A stretch of DNA of 64,000 nucleotides from G963422275 sp963422275 (GTDB lineage: Bacteria > Pseudomonadota > Alphaproteobacteria > Rhodobacterales > Rhodobacteraceae), in contig OY729418.1 of NCBI GenBank assembly GCA_963422275.1, positions 1,922,001 through 1,986,000 on the forward strand, written 5' to 3'. The translations under genes and the position numbers were made by a program. This document shows positions 27,490 to 37,169 of this stretch, piece after piece. The notes below the pieces were generated by a model, which worked only from the letters and a program-made list of their open reading frames with translations, made no database searches and was not told the origin of the DNA. Each line of letters begins with the position of its first letter. The first letter of the stretch is position 1.

Positions 27490-28681
27490 GAAACCTCTGA
27501 TTTGGGGAGTTTTTCTGGTTTTGGCTGCACAAACTGCTTTTCCCGGTTGCGTTGGTCGGCTTCCGCCCCTTGTGGCCGCCCTTCGGCTGCGTCGGCGCAA
27601 TGCGGGCCTCCAGGTGCCCAGGGGACCGGGCCGTCCATCCGCTCCGGAAAGATCTCGCGGCGCTTCTTGCGGTCGCATTCAAGGCTTGAAAAGGTCAATT
27701 GCCGAAGTCGCTGCTTGTCGTGATCCCCCGAAAGAAAGGCGTGGCGCAAGACAGCGAGAACCCCCCCCCTCGGATGCGCAATGCCACGCCTGAAATCAGG
27801 CGTACTGCTTATGCACCTGGTTCCGGTTTGATCAAGATGCGGCAGGGGTGAGGTTTGGCGCGCAGAGCCTGCAGGAACGGGGACAGGAAGGCAGCGTGGC
27901 GGTTTCGGCGCCGGTTGAAGCGAAAGACGAACTCGCCGAGACAGGTCTGGAGGCGCTTGGCGCGCAGCCCGTGGCAGACGCCCCGAGCCCAGCCCTTGAG
28001 GTTGCAGAGCGCGGTGTGGGTCCAGGCGAGAATTTCATGGGCGGCCTGTCGCCGACGACATGGGGCTGGTGGCGGTCCCGAGGCGCCGTGCTGCAACCGC
28101 TCCAGCCGTCTGTCTTGACGATCGCGGTCGCGGCGGTGTTGCGCACAGCGAAGTTGCCGAGATCCCTGGCGCTGCAGGACAGGATCGTGGCCAGCCGCAG
28201 GCGGCCCGGCGTGTTGCCATCGCCGAGTTCGTCTGCTCCGGCGACAGGCATCTTGCCTTCGGGGTTGCGCCTCGGCCCTGAAGGCGCGCCCTTGTCTCGC
28301 TGCGGCAGGCTGGCCTCGCCGGTCTCGACCAGACCGCGAGCGACAGCTTGGTTTGGTGCAGGAGGGTGCTGGCGACGACCGAGGCTTGACGATGGCAACG
28401 GGCGCACTCGAAGCTGTGCGGCTTGGTCTTCAGCTCCCACCCGCGGTCGTGGCCGCAGGCGGGACACCGGAAGCCGTTCGGCCATCGGACGGCGATGAGC
28501 CGCCAGGCGCAGGTGTCGTCGTCGTGGAACCGGCGCTGGAAGGCGATGAGGCTGCGGGGATTTCGGTCATGGGACGGTTCCACGTCAAGAATGTCATGCG
28601 AACATTCCATCATCCGACATCCCGGACACAAGGCCTTGTGTCGCCGGAACCAGGTGCATAAGCAATTCAGGCTATATTTCC
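27490..28681 (-). mobile_element. IS5-group copy E, internally deleted and split by IS1595
   Basis: Flanked by CTAG at 27486-27489 and 28682-28685. Between 27490 and 27805 it holds the 3' end of IS5 joined directly to about the first 60 codons of the transposase (QLTFSSLECDRKKRREIF on the minus strand). The catalytic core is deleted. An IS1595 element sits at 27806-28664, after which the last IS5 bases resume (ggctatatttccc). Without that insert it would be a roughly 330-bp MITE-like derivative. Confidence 0.75.
27806..28664 (-). mobile_element. IS1595-family element with decayed transposase
   Basis: An 859-bp element with inverted ends TGCTTATGCACCTGGTTCCG at both sides. The minus strand encodes an IS1595-family transposase in pieces: RFHDDDTCAWRLIAVRWPNG, FRCPACGHDRGWELKTKPHS (zinc ribbon), SVVASTLLHQTKLSLAVW, then in other frames WTHTALCNLKGWARGV and FVFRFNRRRNRHAAFLSPF. 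Several frameshifts and deletions lie in the middle. Related copies lie at 6757-7005 and 35382-35709. It interrupts IS5 copy E. Confidence 0.8.
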
Positions 28682-28689
28682 CTAGGCGT

Positions 28690-28815
28690 TCATCACCAAG
28701 CAGTCAACCTGTTCACCGGGGAGCGGAGAGCGTTCCATGTCCAAGCCGTGAACAGCCGACACAGCCAACTGAAGGGGTTCCTGTCCCGCTACCGCGCGTT
28801 GCGGAGCGTCTCGTG
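28690..28815 (+). mobile_element. IS1595-family (ISXO2-like) fragment
   Basis: The + strand reads HHQAVNLFTGERRAFHVQAV then NSRHSQLKGFLSRYRALRS, matching the C-terminal catalytic region of ISXO2-like transposases. Only about 40 codons remain. It abuts an ardC relic. Confidence 0.6.
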
Positions 28816-28996
28816 ATGTCTCGACGCAAATCCCGTTCCGGCAATGATAGGGCGAACCTCTAAGGCGAAATCACCACGAAGATCATCAGTGAGTTGGAGA
28901 CAGGCCGTGTGCCTTTGGTCCAGCCTTAGGGAACGTCGGCGGTGAAAGCGCCGCTCGCCATGTTCAAAAATGCGGCGACCGGTTGCTTCACCCCGC
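28816..28996 (+). pseudogene. ArdC-type anti-restriction protein, N-terminal relic
   Basis: From the ATG the frame reads MSRRKSRSGNDRANL*, GEITTKIISELETGRVPLVQ, P*GTSAVKAPLAMFKNAATG. This is the conserved start of ArdC (DUF1738 N-terminal domain; compare ITAKIIAELEAGRVPWVQPW in remembered homologues). Two stop codons replace Tyr and Trp positions. The metallopeptidase part is gone. ArdC genes travel on plasmids and integrative elements. Confidence 0.65.
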
Positions 28997-29295
28997 TGCA
29001 ACATCAACGGCAGCAAGGCACTGGCGAACAGGAGAAACAGCGGCTCCGTCATGGCCCAGGCCGAAAGATACGCCAGCACCAACGGAAAAAGCGGGGGCGC
29101 ATCCACCATGAGGCGTCCATGCCAGCCGATCAGTCCGTGTCCATCCAGCAGGTTGCGGGACGCCTCTATATAGAGGCGGGAATCCCCGACCAGAAATACC
29201 CCGTAGTTATTCGTGCGCAGCAGGACGATCTCGCCGGCCAGCGCCCCGATTGCCGCCAAGAGTGCGGTGAACCTGTCAATCCCGAAACGTCTCAT
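28997..29295 (-). pseudogene. Glycosyltransferase-39-like membrane protein fragment
   Basis: The ATG overlaps the stop of the upstream membrane-protein gene (ATGA). It reads MRRFGIDRFTALLAAIGALA with a first TM helix, then GDSRLYIEASRNLLDGHGLI and PPLFPLVLAYLS, resembling the first periplasmic loop of GT39/ArnT-like enzymes. The frame then jumps to AWAMTEPLFLLFASALLP, so a long central part is missing, and the gene is cut off by the ardC relic. The assignment is by pattern only. Confidence 0.45.
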
Positions 29296-30785
29296 GGCAT
29301 TGAATCCTTCCCGCCAAAGCGGTGCTCGCCCTTCCATAGCTGTCCCTCAGCGGTGAACTGGCCGGTGCGGATGCGGGCGATGTCGTAGTCGGGAAGCCGG
29401 CGCGTCGCGACACAGCGCCCATCGTCCACAAATCCGTAGGCATCGAAGTGGAAGTCCATGTTGTCGAAATCGTATTGTCGCCGGTGGTCGGGAAGGTCGG
29501 CCGCGTCAACCGGGATGAGGTGCAGAAAGAAGGGCGGCTCGGTGTCTGTCTCCGCGCACTGTTCCTTGAGGTATGTCAGCCTGTCTTCGTGGCGGTACAC
29601 GTCGAAGCGGGAGCTGACGATCGGTTCGCCAGCCGTGGCTTGCTGATGGGATGAGAGAAAATGGGCGGCATCGAGCGAGAACCACCCGTCCCATGCATCT
29701 CCTTCATCGGTGCGCCAGCCGGTTCTGATTCGATCGATGTCGTGGGGAAGGCCGAGGCCGACGATGCATCGGCCATCGTCCGTCAATCTGGCCCGTGGGA
29801 CGGTGAAGTAGAGGTTGGCGCGCTCCCCGGCCCTGGCTATTTGCAGGAAGATCAGCGTGCCGATGTCCTCGGATCGGCACGCTTGCTTGACGAATATCAA
29901 GCGGCGCTCGCTCGAGTGAACATCAAATCGGGAACGAATGATTGGTTCGCGTCCGTCACCGATCAAGGCAGCGTCTGTCTTGATCGAGAAATGTTGCCAG
30001 GATGCCAATGCGATGCCGCCGGCGACGATCAGCGCAGCCGCGCCATGCCAGATGGGGAGTCGAATGTCCCGAAGCTCCAGAACGGGGAGCGCAGCCGGCA
30101 AGGCTGTCCTCCACCGCGGCTGAGCTGAAAACAGTTCCCAAGAATAGAAAAGGCAGAGAAGGCCCAGCAGATATTCCCGTGTTTCGTAAATTCCTTCTTG
30201 AATGATGGGTTGGTGGGCGTTCACAAACAAAACGGTCAGAACAGTCGCCGAGGTGACAACAGCGGCGACGGCCAGCTTTCCTTGTCTGCGGAATAGGGAG
30301 CAGATGACAATAATCGACAGCGCGATGGAGAGGGTCGGCAGCAAAACTGTCTGTTCCCTGAAGATAAGATAAGCCTCGGGCTCGCCAATTCTCGGATCAC
30401 ACATCCATGACAACAGCACCAGGAAACCCAACGCTATCCAAATGGATGGCAGAGGAATCCCGAACAGTGCGATCTTCCTGGCGAAGTAGGCGGCGCACGT
30501 TGCAACGCACAGACCCAAAGATCCGTAAAGCTGTATGAGGTAGAATAGATCGGTGTCGATATTGTGAAGATTGAACTCTTCCTGAGCATTGATGTCCATC
30601 AGGGCATCGGGAGTCGCAAATCCGATCAGGCGCTGCCCCCAACTGATCTCTTCGCCCGCGACGAACACCATCACCAAGCCGCCAGGAATATAGAGGCAGC
30701 GTTGGGGAAAGCCCTTCTCCGCCCAAGCCGTGGCGAACAGCAAGAGGCCTGTGAGAAGAAACAGGCCGGCGGTGGCGTTCTCCAC
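29292..30785 (-). CDS. Polytopic membrane protein with GEEISWGQ motif and duplicated extracytoplasmic domain
   Basis: At least 497 residues from a GTG start. The N-terminal half has about six TM helices and the motif AGEEISWGQRLIGFATPDAL followed by EEFNLHNI, a conserved signature of an uncharacterised bacterial membrane family. The C-terminal half has two similar soluble repeats, each with SRFDVxxxExRLxxxKxxC, later DDGRCI/DGRCVA and IARIRTGQFTAEGQLW-like ends. Coding potential continues upstream of the GTG in frame (a hydrophobic helix, then LYKALTTEDSW), but no ATG, GTG or TTG is found there before a stop. The real N-terminus may therefore be lost. Function unknown. Confidence 0.6.
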   Translation of the reverse strand: MENATAGLFLLTGLLLFATAWAEKGFPQRCLYIPGGLVMVFVAGEEISWGQRLIGFATPDALMDINAQEEFNLHNIDTDLFYLIQLYGSLGLCVATCAAYFARKIALFGIPLPSIWIALGFLVLLSWMCDPRIGEPEAYLIFREQTVLLPTLSIALSIIVICSLFRRQGKLAVAAVVTSATVLTVLFVNAHQPIIQEGIYETREYLLGLLCLFYSWELFSAQPRWRTALPAALPVLELRDIRLPIWHGAAALIVAGGIALASWQHFSIKTDAALIGDGREPIIRSRFDVHSSERRLIFVKQACRSEDIGTLIFLQIARAGERANLYFTVPRARLTDDGRCIVGLGLPHDIDRIRTGWRTDEGDAWDGWFSLDAAHFLSSHQQATAGEPIVSSRFDVYRHEDRLTYLKEQCAETDTEPPFFLHLIPVDAADLPDHRRQYDFDNMDFHFDAYGFVDDGRCVATRRLPDYDIARIRTGQFTAEGQLWKGEHRFGGKDSMP

Positions 30786-30963
30786 CCAGGAATCCTCTGT
30801 GGTCAGCGCTTTATAGAGCCACGGGTGGTTGATTGTGAGGTAGCTGAAGAAGAGTACGTGCAGGCAGACAATGAGATGTCTGACGGCGGAGGCTGGCGAA
30901 TCGACGCCATGTACGCTCGGGGGGCGGCGGTTCTACTCGGTAGCATTAAAGTCAAACTCCATC

Positions 30964-31685
30964 TCCTCATAGCTGTCCTTCGTCGGTGAATTGGCCGGTG
31001 CGGATGCGGTCGATTCGATAGTCGGGAAGCGCCCGCCAGACCACGCATTGCCCGTCTGCGATGAACCCGTGCAGGTGAAAGTCGAAGTCCAGATTGTCGA
31101 AACCGGAACGCTTTCTGTGGCTGGGGAGGTCATCGCCATCGACGGGGATAATGTCCACTCCCATATGGAGGTTGGTCGGCGCTTCCGGCGTGCAGGGATC
31201 CCTGAGATAGACCAGTCGGTTGCCGATGACATGGAAATCGAAATGGGAGCGGGCCAAGGGCGCAGACTCGCCGGAAGCAAGCAATTGCCAGGTTTTCTGT
31301 TCGGCCCTGGTTTGAACATATTTCCAAATTGTCAGCCCCGCCGCTGCCGACCATGACCAGTACCGAGGCCGCTAGCCACAGCGGGACATACGCACGCGGC
31401 GCTTTGCTCGCAGCGTCTGGCGGCGGTGAGACGGCGGCCTGTCGTCGTTGGGCCAGCAACAGTTCGAGCGCATAGCACAGGCCGGCGAGGCCCAGCAAAT
31501 ATTCGTACACTTCATAGAATGAGTTATGAGGGATAACATCTCGCGGGCTATGGACGTGCCAGAGAATCGAACCGAGTGTCAGAGTCGCTGCGATCAGGAT
31601 GAACCACCTCGGCTGCCTGGAAGTCAGCGCGAAGACGACCAGCAACAGCAGCAGCCTTTGTTCGACCCTAATAGATAGTTCATAA
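30964..31685 (-). pseudogene. Second GEEISWGQ-family membrane protein, C-terminal part
   Basis: A paralogue of the neighbouring gene: TM helices with FYEVYEYLLGLAGLCYALEL (compare IYETREYLLGLLCLFYSWEL in the neighbour), then after a frameshift near 31290 a soluble repeat, SHFDFHVIGNRLVYLRDPC, DFDFHLHGFIADGQCVVW and IDRIRTGQFTDEGQL. It is separated from its N-terminal half (32310-32740) by an IS1595 relic. Confidence 0.65.
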
Positions 31686-32309
31686 AGGCTCATTCACGAT
31701 TTGCAGGCATGTCCTGGCGCTAGCGGCGGCGAGACAGGCTCTCGACGCCGGGTGCTTGCCGAGCGCGACGAGATGGAACCACCGAAGGCAGCTGTCAAGA
31801 CACTTGGTTGCGACACCGCGGAACGGCCGCAGGAAGCCCTTGAACTGGCTGTGGTGGCTGATGGCCGTCTGGATGTGCATGGCTCCGCGCACCCGTTCGC
31901 CGGCGGAGCGGTTGACGGTTTCGCGTCGGATGCCGAGCACCGCGGCGGCGGGCCGATGGCAGCGTCCGGCATCGGAGACGGGCAGGGCGTCCGAGGCGGA
32001 CACCGGGGCCAGCGCCTGCTTCACGCTGTTCGCGTTGAGTGCCGGATGGGTGTCGTGTCGGTGAGCGCACCGGAGGTGCGTCTGCAGGACTTGCAGCGAT
32101 AGCGGCACAGACCGCGCGACTTGCCCCGGGACACCGCCCACACTGCAGACAGCGGCGGCGCTCATCGATCCCCAGCTCGATCGCTGCCAGAGAGGCCTCG
32201 CCCTCCGGTGGGTCCGAAAGAACCGCAGCAACCTTGCGGCACAGCACCGCCGTCAGTTCATCGATTCTCGAAAACCAGTCCCGAAACCGTGCTCGATCCA
32301 TTGTTCCGC
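31686..32309 (-). mobile_element. IS1595-family (ISXO2-like) element, internally deleted
   Basis: The minus strand starts at an ATG at 32301 (MDRARFRDWFSRIDELTAVL, then KVAAVLSDPPEGEASLAAIE). It passes a damaged zinc ribbon, loses the middle of the transposase, and resumes with VSDAGRCHRPAAAVLGIRR, MHIQTAISHHSQFKGFLRPF and YLRWFH-like CLRWFHLVALGKHPASR. It interrupts a membrane-protein gene whose halves lie on both sides. Confidence 0.75.
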
Positions 32310-32740
32310 TCCCCATGGCCAATGCAAGTCAGAACCCAGTGCAGCACATGCGCCTGCGAAATGCGAACAGAGCCTTCATAAAAGCTTTGTTCGTAGAGCC
32401 GCAAGAGCAGAAAACCCAACAGCAACGGCATAGAGGGCAGGGGGATGCCGAACAGCCGGTACTGCCGATAGCAGAGAGCAATGACGGCGACCGCACACAG
32501 CAACGTCACGCTCTGCGTGTGAAGCATCCCGAATGCGCGCGAGTAAATGTTGTGAATGTTCGTTTCGCCCTGCTGGTTCAGGCCCATCAGGAAATCGGGC
32601 GTGGTCCATCCGAATAGGCATTGCCCCCAACTGATCTCCTCGCCGGCGGCGAGCATGCATGCAGCGGCGCCCAGCATGTAGACCCAGCGAAGGGGCGGGC
32701 TGTGCTCGCCGACAAGAAGGGGCTGTCGAGCGCCGCCAAC
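32310..32740 (-). pseudogene. Second GEEISWGQ-family membrane protein, N-terminal part
   Basis: Reads LRWVYMLGAAACMLAAGEEI, SWGQCLFGWTTPDFLMGLNQ and QGETNIHNIYSRAFGMLHTQ, the same signature as at 30.6 kb, followed by TM helices. The N-terminus is replaced near 32740 by an IS5-type tail, and the C-terminal end is cut by the IS1595 relic. Confidence 0.65.
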
Positions 32741-32832
32741 CGCGCCTTTTGGGGCCAAAATCGCGTCTGGAAGGCGCTACAGCCAGCCATCGGCAGCTGC
32801 CACCCGCCCAGAGTTGGCCCCGGAAGGTGAAA
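32741..32832 (+). repeat. 3' tail of the second IS5-family type
   Basis: About 90 bp matching, in inverse orientation, the non-coding tail at 21020-21110 (shared core gccatcggcagctgcc versus its counterpart ggcggctgccgatggg). A related tail is at 44.97-45.03 kb. It marks a lost IS copy. Confidence 0.6.
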
Positions 32833-32967
32833 TGTAAAGAAAACGTCCACTTTTGTAGCGGTCGTGATCTCAAAATCCTTGAATGCGGCTTTATCACCAA
32901 TTGAGGTTCACTTGGCTGTCAGGGATCTATACAATGGGAAATATCAACACTCACGGCGGAGGCGGCA

Positions 32968-33432
32968 GTGCCGGGAAAAATTGAGCAGAGACTGGCCGAA
33001 ATAGGCGTGGCGTTGCCTTCGGCTCCGTTGCCCGCTGCGAACTATCTTCCGTTCGTGAACGTCAAGGGGTTACTGCATGTTGCGGGACAATTGCCGCTTC
33101 TTGATGGCAAACTCGCCACGGGCAAGCTTGGTGCCGATGCGGAGATTTCTGCGGGCGCTGCCGCCGCGAAAATCTGTGCCATCAATCTGCTTGCCCAAGT
33201 CCGCGCGGCTTGCAATGGGGATTTGGATCGATTGGAGCAGGTTGTGAAAGTCACCGGGTTCGTGAATTCCACGCCCGACTTCGGCGAACACCCGGCGGTC
33301 ATCAACGGCACCTCCAATTTCTTGGTCGAGATTCTCGGCGCCGCTGGCCGTCACGCGCGTTCCGCTGTAGGTGTGGCCTCGCTTCCCTTCGGAGCCATGG
33401 TAGAAGTCGAGGGCGTGTTTCGCATACGGTAA
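32968..33432 (+). CDS. RidA-family protein
   Basis: A 154-residue RidA/YjgF-family protein, likely a reactive enamine/imine deaminase. Visible: PAANYLPFVNVKGLLHVAGQ, QVVKVTGFVNSTPDFGEHPA, GRHARSAVGVASLPFGAMVE with the conserved Arg. It starts with GTG preceded by GGAGG. Lengths of 150-155 residues are usual for this subgroup. Possibly co-transcribed with the downstream acyltransferase. Confidence 0.9.
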   Translation: MPGKIEQRLAEIGVALPSAPLPAANYLPFVNVKGLLHVAGQLPLLDGKLATGKLGADAEISAGAAAAKICAINLLAQVRAACNGDLDRLEQVVKVTGFVNSTPDFGEHPAVINGTSNFLVEILGAAGRHARSAVGVASLPFGAMVEVEGVFRIR

Positions 33433-33487
33433 GCTCCCGGCTTCTACAAGAAGGCAAACGGGTCCAGAAAATTCGGGCTTGCCCGCA

Positions 33488-34693
33488 ATGGGTGAATCAA
33501 ATTGCGCCATGTCGAGATCTGAGCCGGTCACGGTTTCCGTTCACACGGACATAGGAACGATTCCAGCCGAAGAGTGGGATTCATGCGCAGGCGCTGATGC
33601 GACATGCGAGAGACCGCACGACCCCTTCACCACACATCGATTCCTCAACGGGTTGGAGGTTTCGGGATCAGTCGGCGAAGCCTCCGGGTGGCATCCGATT
33701 CATCTCGTTGCGCACGAGAACGGGACGGCGATAGCCGCAATGCCGCTCTATGTGAAATACAACAGCCAAGGCGAATTTGTTTTCGACCACGGTTGGGCAA
33801 ACGCATTCATGCGAGCAGGAGGATCATACTATCCGAAGTTGCAGGCCGCCGTGCCGTTCACGCCCGTTCCGGGGCGCCGGTTTCTAGCCCGGCCGGGAAA
33901 AGAGCAGGCTGGGTTCGAAGCGCTGGCAACGACCGCCGCCTCAATTGCGGAGAAGAACTCGCTCTCTTCCCTTCACATCACTTATTGCACATCAAGCGAG
34001 GCTAACGCCGGGAAGCAATTCGGTTTTCTGTGCCGCACAGGAAATCAGTTCACTTGGACCAATGAGGGCTACGGGTGTTTTGAAGAGTTTTTGTCCGCGC
34101 TTACCTCTCGTAAACGCCGCAACATTCGAAAGGAGCGGAGGATTGCGTCCCGTTTCGGCGGGAGGATTCTCGCCGTTACCGGGACGGACATTGAGCCGGA
34201 GCACTGGGACGCCTTCTGGATGTTTTACCAGGACACGGGGATGCGCAAATGGGGGATACCTTACCTGACACGGGAATTCTTCAGCATAGTGCACGACACC
34301 ATGCGTGAAGACGTGCTTCTGATACTGTGCGAGCGCGATGGCCGCCTAATCGCTGGTGCGTTGAATTTCATTGGACGGGATACCCTCTTCGGTCGTTACT
34401 GGGGCTGCATCGAGCATCACCCGTGCCTGCATTTCGAAGTGTGCTACTATCAGGCAATCGAGTTTGCAATTGCCCAAGGACTGCGTCGAGTCGACGCCGG
34501 GGCTCAGGGGGAGCACAAGCTGGCGAGAGGGTACATGCCTGCGGAAGTTCATTCACTTCACTGGATCGCGAACGCCAGCTTTCGCAGGGCAGTCTCTGAG
34601 TATCTTGATGACGAAAGCAAAGAAATGGAACATGCAATCGATGTGATGGCTGAAGCGGGGCCGTTCAAGAAACGGGAGGATTTGCGGGAATGA
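33488..34693 (+). CDS. GNAT/FemAB-like acyltransferase (COG3146 type)
   Basis: About 401 residues of the DUF482/COG3146 family, related to GNAT and FemAB enzymes. Motifs: WHPIHLVAHENGTAIAAMPL, EFVFDHGWANAF, SRKRRNIRKERRIA, GGRILAVTGTDIEPEHWDAF, RVDAGAQGEHKLARGYMP. The substrate is unknown. The start is uncertain: ATG at 33488 or at 33509, neither with a good ribosome site. The stop overlaps the next gene (ATGA), so expression is coupled to the pterin dehydratase. Confidence 0.8.
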   Translation: MGESNCAMSRSEPVTVSVHTDIGTIPAEEWDSCAGADATCERPHDPFTTHRFLNGLEVSGSVGEASGWHPIHLVAHENGTAIAAMPLYVKYNSQGEFVFDHGWANAFMRAGGSYYPKLQAAVPFTPVPGRRFLARPGKEQAGFEALATTAASIAEKNSLSSLHITYCTSSEANAGKQFGFLCRTGNQFTWTNEGYGCFEEFLSALTSRKRRNIRKERRIASRFGGRILAVTGTDIEPEHWDAFWMFYQDTGMRKWGIPYLTREFFSIVHDTMREDVLLILCERDGRLIAGALNFIGRDTLFGRYWGCIEHHPCLHFEVCYYQAIEFAIAQGLRRVDAGAQGEHKLARGYMPAEVHSLHWIANASFRRAVSEYLDDESKEMEHAIDVMAEAGPFKKREDLRE

Positions 34694-34992
34694 TCGAATT
34701 GCTGACAGAGGACGAGCGAAACGAAACGCTTCGGCAATTGCGGGAAGCTGGTTGGGAGGAAGTGAGCGACCGGGACGCATTGCACAAGGTGTTTTGCTTC
34801 CGAAACTTCTCCGCCGCGTTTGGATGGATGACGCAGGTCGCCATGGCTGCGGAGAAGATGAACCATCACCCGGAATGGTCGAACGTCTACAACAAAGTAG
34901 AGGTCGTCTTGACCACGCACAGTGCCAAGGGGTTAACAAACATCGATGTTCTCTTGGCTCGAAAAATGGATGCACTGACTCGAGGCAGCTAA
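34690..34992 (+). CDS. phhB: 4a-hydroxytetrahydrobiopterin dehydratase
   Basis: A 100-residue pterin-4a-carbinolamine dehydratase. It shows the family core FSAAFGWMTQVAMAAEKMNH with HPEWSNVYNKVEVVLTTHSA, giving the catalytic His cluster (HHPEW, TTH). It recycles the pterin cofactor of aromatic amino acid hydroxylases; no hydroxylase is present in the window. It overlaps the preceding gene by 4 bp. Confidence 0.93.
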   Translation: MIELLTEDERNETLRQLREAGWEEVSDRDALHKVFCFRNFSAAFGWMTQVAMAAEKMNHHPEWSNVYNKVEVVLTTHSAKGLTNIDVLLARKMDALTRGS

Positions 34993-35139
34993 TTTGCCTT
35001 GAACTGATCCAAATCAATTGCAGCATTTTTAGGGACCGTAGGTGGCGCGTGCAAAGCGATGCCGCGGCGGGACCCAGTTAGGCCAAGCTGACTGTAGACT
35101 CAACGGGGGATGCCGGATCCCCGTGCCATGTCGCAGACA

Positions 35140-35268
35140 TCAACGCATTAGATAGCGAACGAATCCCTCTACTGCCTCGCGTAGCTCCGCGACCTGCTCT
35201 GGCGGCACAAGCGGGCCCGCAAGTCCGCCTCGATCCAGCCCGAAACACCGTCTGGAGGCTCGGATTAG
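35140..35268 (-). pseudogene. Possible C-terminal remnant of a DapA-family enzyme
   Basis: The minus strand reads LIRASRRCFGLDRGGLAGPL then VPPEQVAELREAVEGFVRYL and stops. A closing helix after a GG..GPLVPP segment is typical of the DHDPS/N-acetylneuraminate lyase superfamily. Only about 40 codons remain and the call is tentative. The rest of 34993-35381 shows no gene. Confidence 0.3.
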
Positions 35269-35381
35269 TGTGTGCACTGAGGAAGATCTTGGACTTGTCA
35301 GCGGAAATAATGTCGACTTGGCTCACGTTTGCAGCTTCCGCCTAGCACGCGAACGGCCTGTCCTCTTGGATTGGGTTAAAC

Positions 35382-35709
35382 TGCTTATGCACTTGGTTCC
35401 GGTTTGATCAAGATGCGGCAGAATCCGATCCCGAGCGACAGCCTGGTTCGGTGCAGGAGGGGGCCGGCGGCAACCGAGGCTTGACGATGGCAACGGGTGC
35501 ACCCGAAGCTGTGCGGCCTAGTCTTCAGCTGTCACCCGCGGTCGTGGCCGCAGGCGGGACACTGGAAGCCGTTCGGCCATCGGACGGCGACGAGGCTGGC
35601 GGGGATTTCGGTCATGGGACGGTTCCACGTCAAGAATGTCATGCGAACATTCCATCATCCGACATCCCGGATACAATGCCTTGTGTCGCAGGAACCATGT
35701 GCATAAGCA
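35382..35709. mobile_element. MITE-like IS1595 derivative
   Basis: A 328-bp element with the same inverted ends (TGCTTATGCACTTGGTTCCG and its inverse) as the 859-bp copy at 27.8 kb. Only about 30 bp of the 3' side and 240 bp of the 5' side remain, with no transposase coding capacity. It may be a non-autonomous derivative. Confidence 0.75.
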
Positions 35710-35801
35710 ATTGCGGAGATTATGACGGAGCACTGCTGGAGGCCGCGATGCCGACACTGGCCTGCATGTCGATAGTCGAACCGTGTTCCGTATCTTCCTA
35801 G

Positions 35802-37020
35802 GGAACCTCTGAATACAGCCTGATTTTGGGCGTTGCATTGCGCATCCGGTGCGTGCCCGCTGTCTTGCGCCACGCCTTTTTTGGGGGATCACGACAGGCA
35901 GCGCCTTCGGCAATTGACCTTTGCCAGCCTCCAATGCGATCGCAAGAAGCGCAAGACGCGCCGCGAGATCTTTCTGGAGCGGATGGACAGCCTGATCCCC
36001 TGGGAGCGCCTGGAGGCCCGCATTGCGCCGGCGTGTCCGAAGGGCGGCGGCAAGGGGCGACAGCCGCATCCGCTGTCGGCGATGCTGCGCGTGCACTGCG
36101 TTCAATTGTTCTGCAACCTGAGCGACCCGTTGATGGAGGAGCGGCTTGCGAGGCGGAGAGCATCCGGCGCCTTGCCGGGGCGGTGCTTGAGAAGGTTCCG
36201 GACGAGACGACGATCCCGACTTCCGCCACCGGCTGGAGCGCCACGGACTGGCGCACCTTCTGTTCGGGAGATCAGGGATCACCTGGCCGAGCGGGGGGTT
36301 TTGCTGAAGAAGGGCAGCATCGTTGACGCCACCATCATCTCGGCGCCATCGTCGACCGGGAACGAGAGCAACGCCCGCGATCCGGAGATGCACCAGACGA
36401 AGAAGGGGAACCGGCGGCATTTCGGGATGAAGCTGCACATCGGCACCGACCCCCGGGGTCTGGTGCACCATCTGGAGGGAACGGCCGCCAACGTCGCGAC
36501 CTGACGCCTTCGGGCAAGCTTCTGCACGGCGAGGAGGAGCAAGTCTGGGGTGACTCCGGATACCGCGGGATCGGCAAGCGCGCGGAGCACGCGCATCGCG
36601 AGGTGTCGTGGCAGATTGCCATGCCCCCGAGCCAGCGCCGGACGCTGGCGCCGGGCAGCGCCGCGGCCAAGGCGGAGAAGGCGAAGGCCCGGGTGCGGGC
36701 CCGGGTGGAGCATCCGTTCCGGATCATCAAGCGGGTGTTCGGCTGCGACATGGTTCGGTATCGGGGTTTGGACAAGAACGTGCAGCGGCTTGCGCTGCTT
36801 CTGGGCTTCTCGAACCTGATGATTGCCCAGCCGCACTTGCAATGACAGGGGAGAAGTGTGTCCGGAATTTGCCGGATCGGCCCTGCGGGGGCTGAACCGG
36901 CGGCGGTTTCGCCCCGAAAGCGCGCATTTGCGGCTTCCGGACCGCCGAAAACCGACCGGTGCAGCCAAGAAGGGCAAATCCAGCAGCAAACCCAAAAAAA
37001 CCCTCCAAATCAGAGGTTCC
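35802..37020 (+). mobile_element. IS5-group element, full length (copy F)
   Basis: A 1219-bp element between CTAG duplications (35798-35801 and 37021-37024). The transposase is on the + strand: QLTFASLQCDRKKRKTRREI, LRVHCVQLFCNLSDPLMEE, then several frame changes, DATIISAPSSTGNESNARDP, HFGMKLHIGTDPRGLVHHLE and a C-terminal frame ending FSNLMIAQPHLQ. Compared with copy C it has extra frameshifts near 36150 and 36500. The same one-base shift after DETTI is present. Confidence 0.9.
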
Positions 37021-37169
37021 CTAGCTTGAGAATCTTGCTGTGTGCAGCTTGACAGAGACGCACCTGATCAAGCAGAATACGGCACAATTTTTTGCATATC
37101 ATGAATTTATTGAGCTTTTGGCGTTTTCGACTGTCACATGTACGCACTTCCATAAGCTTCAATTTCGTT

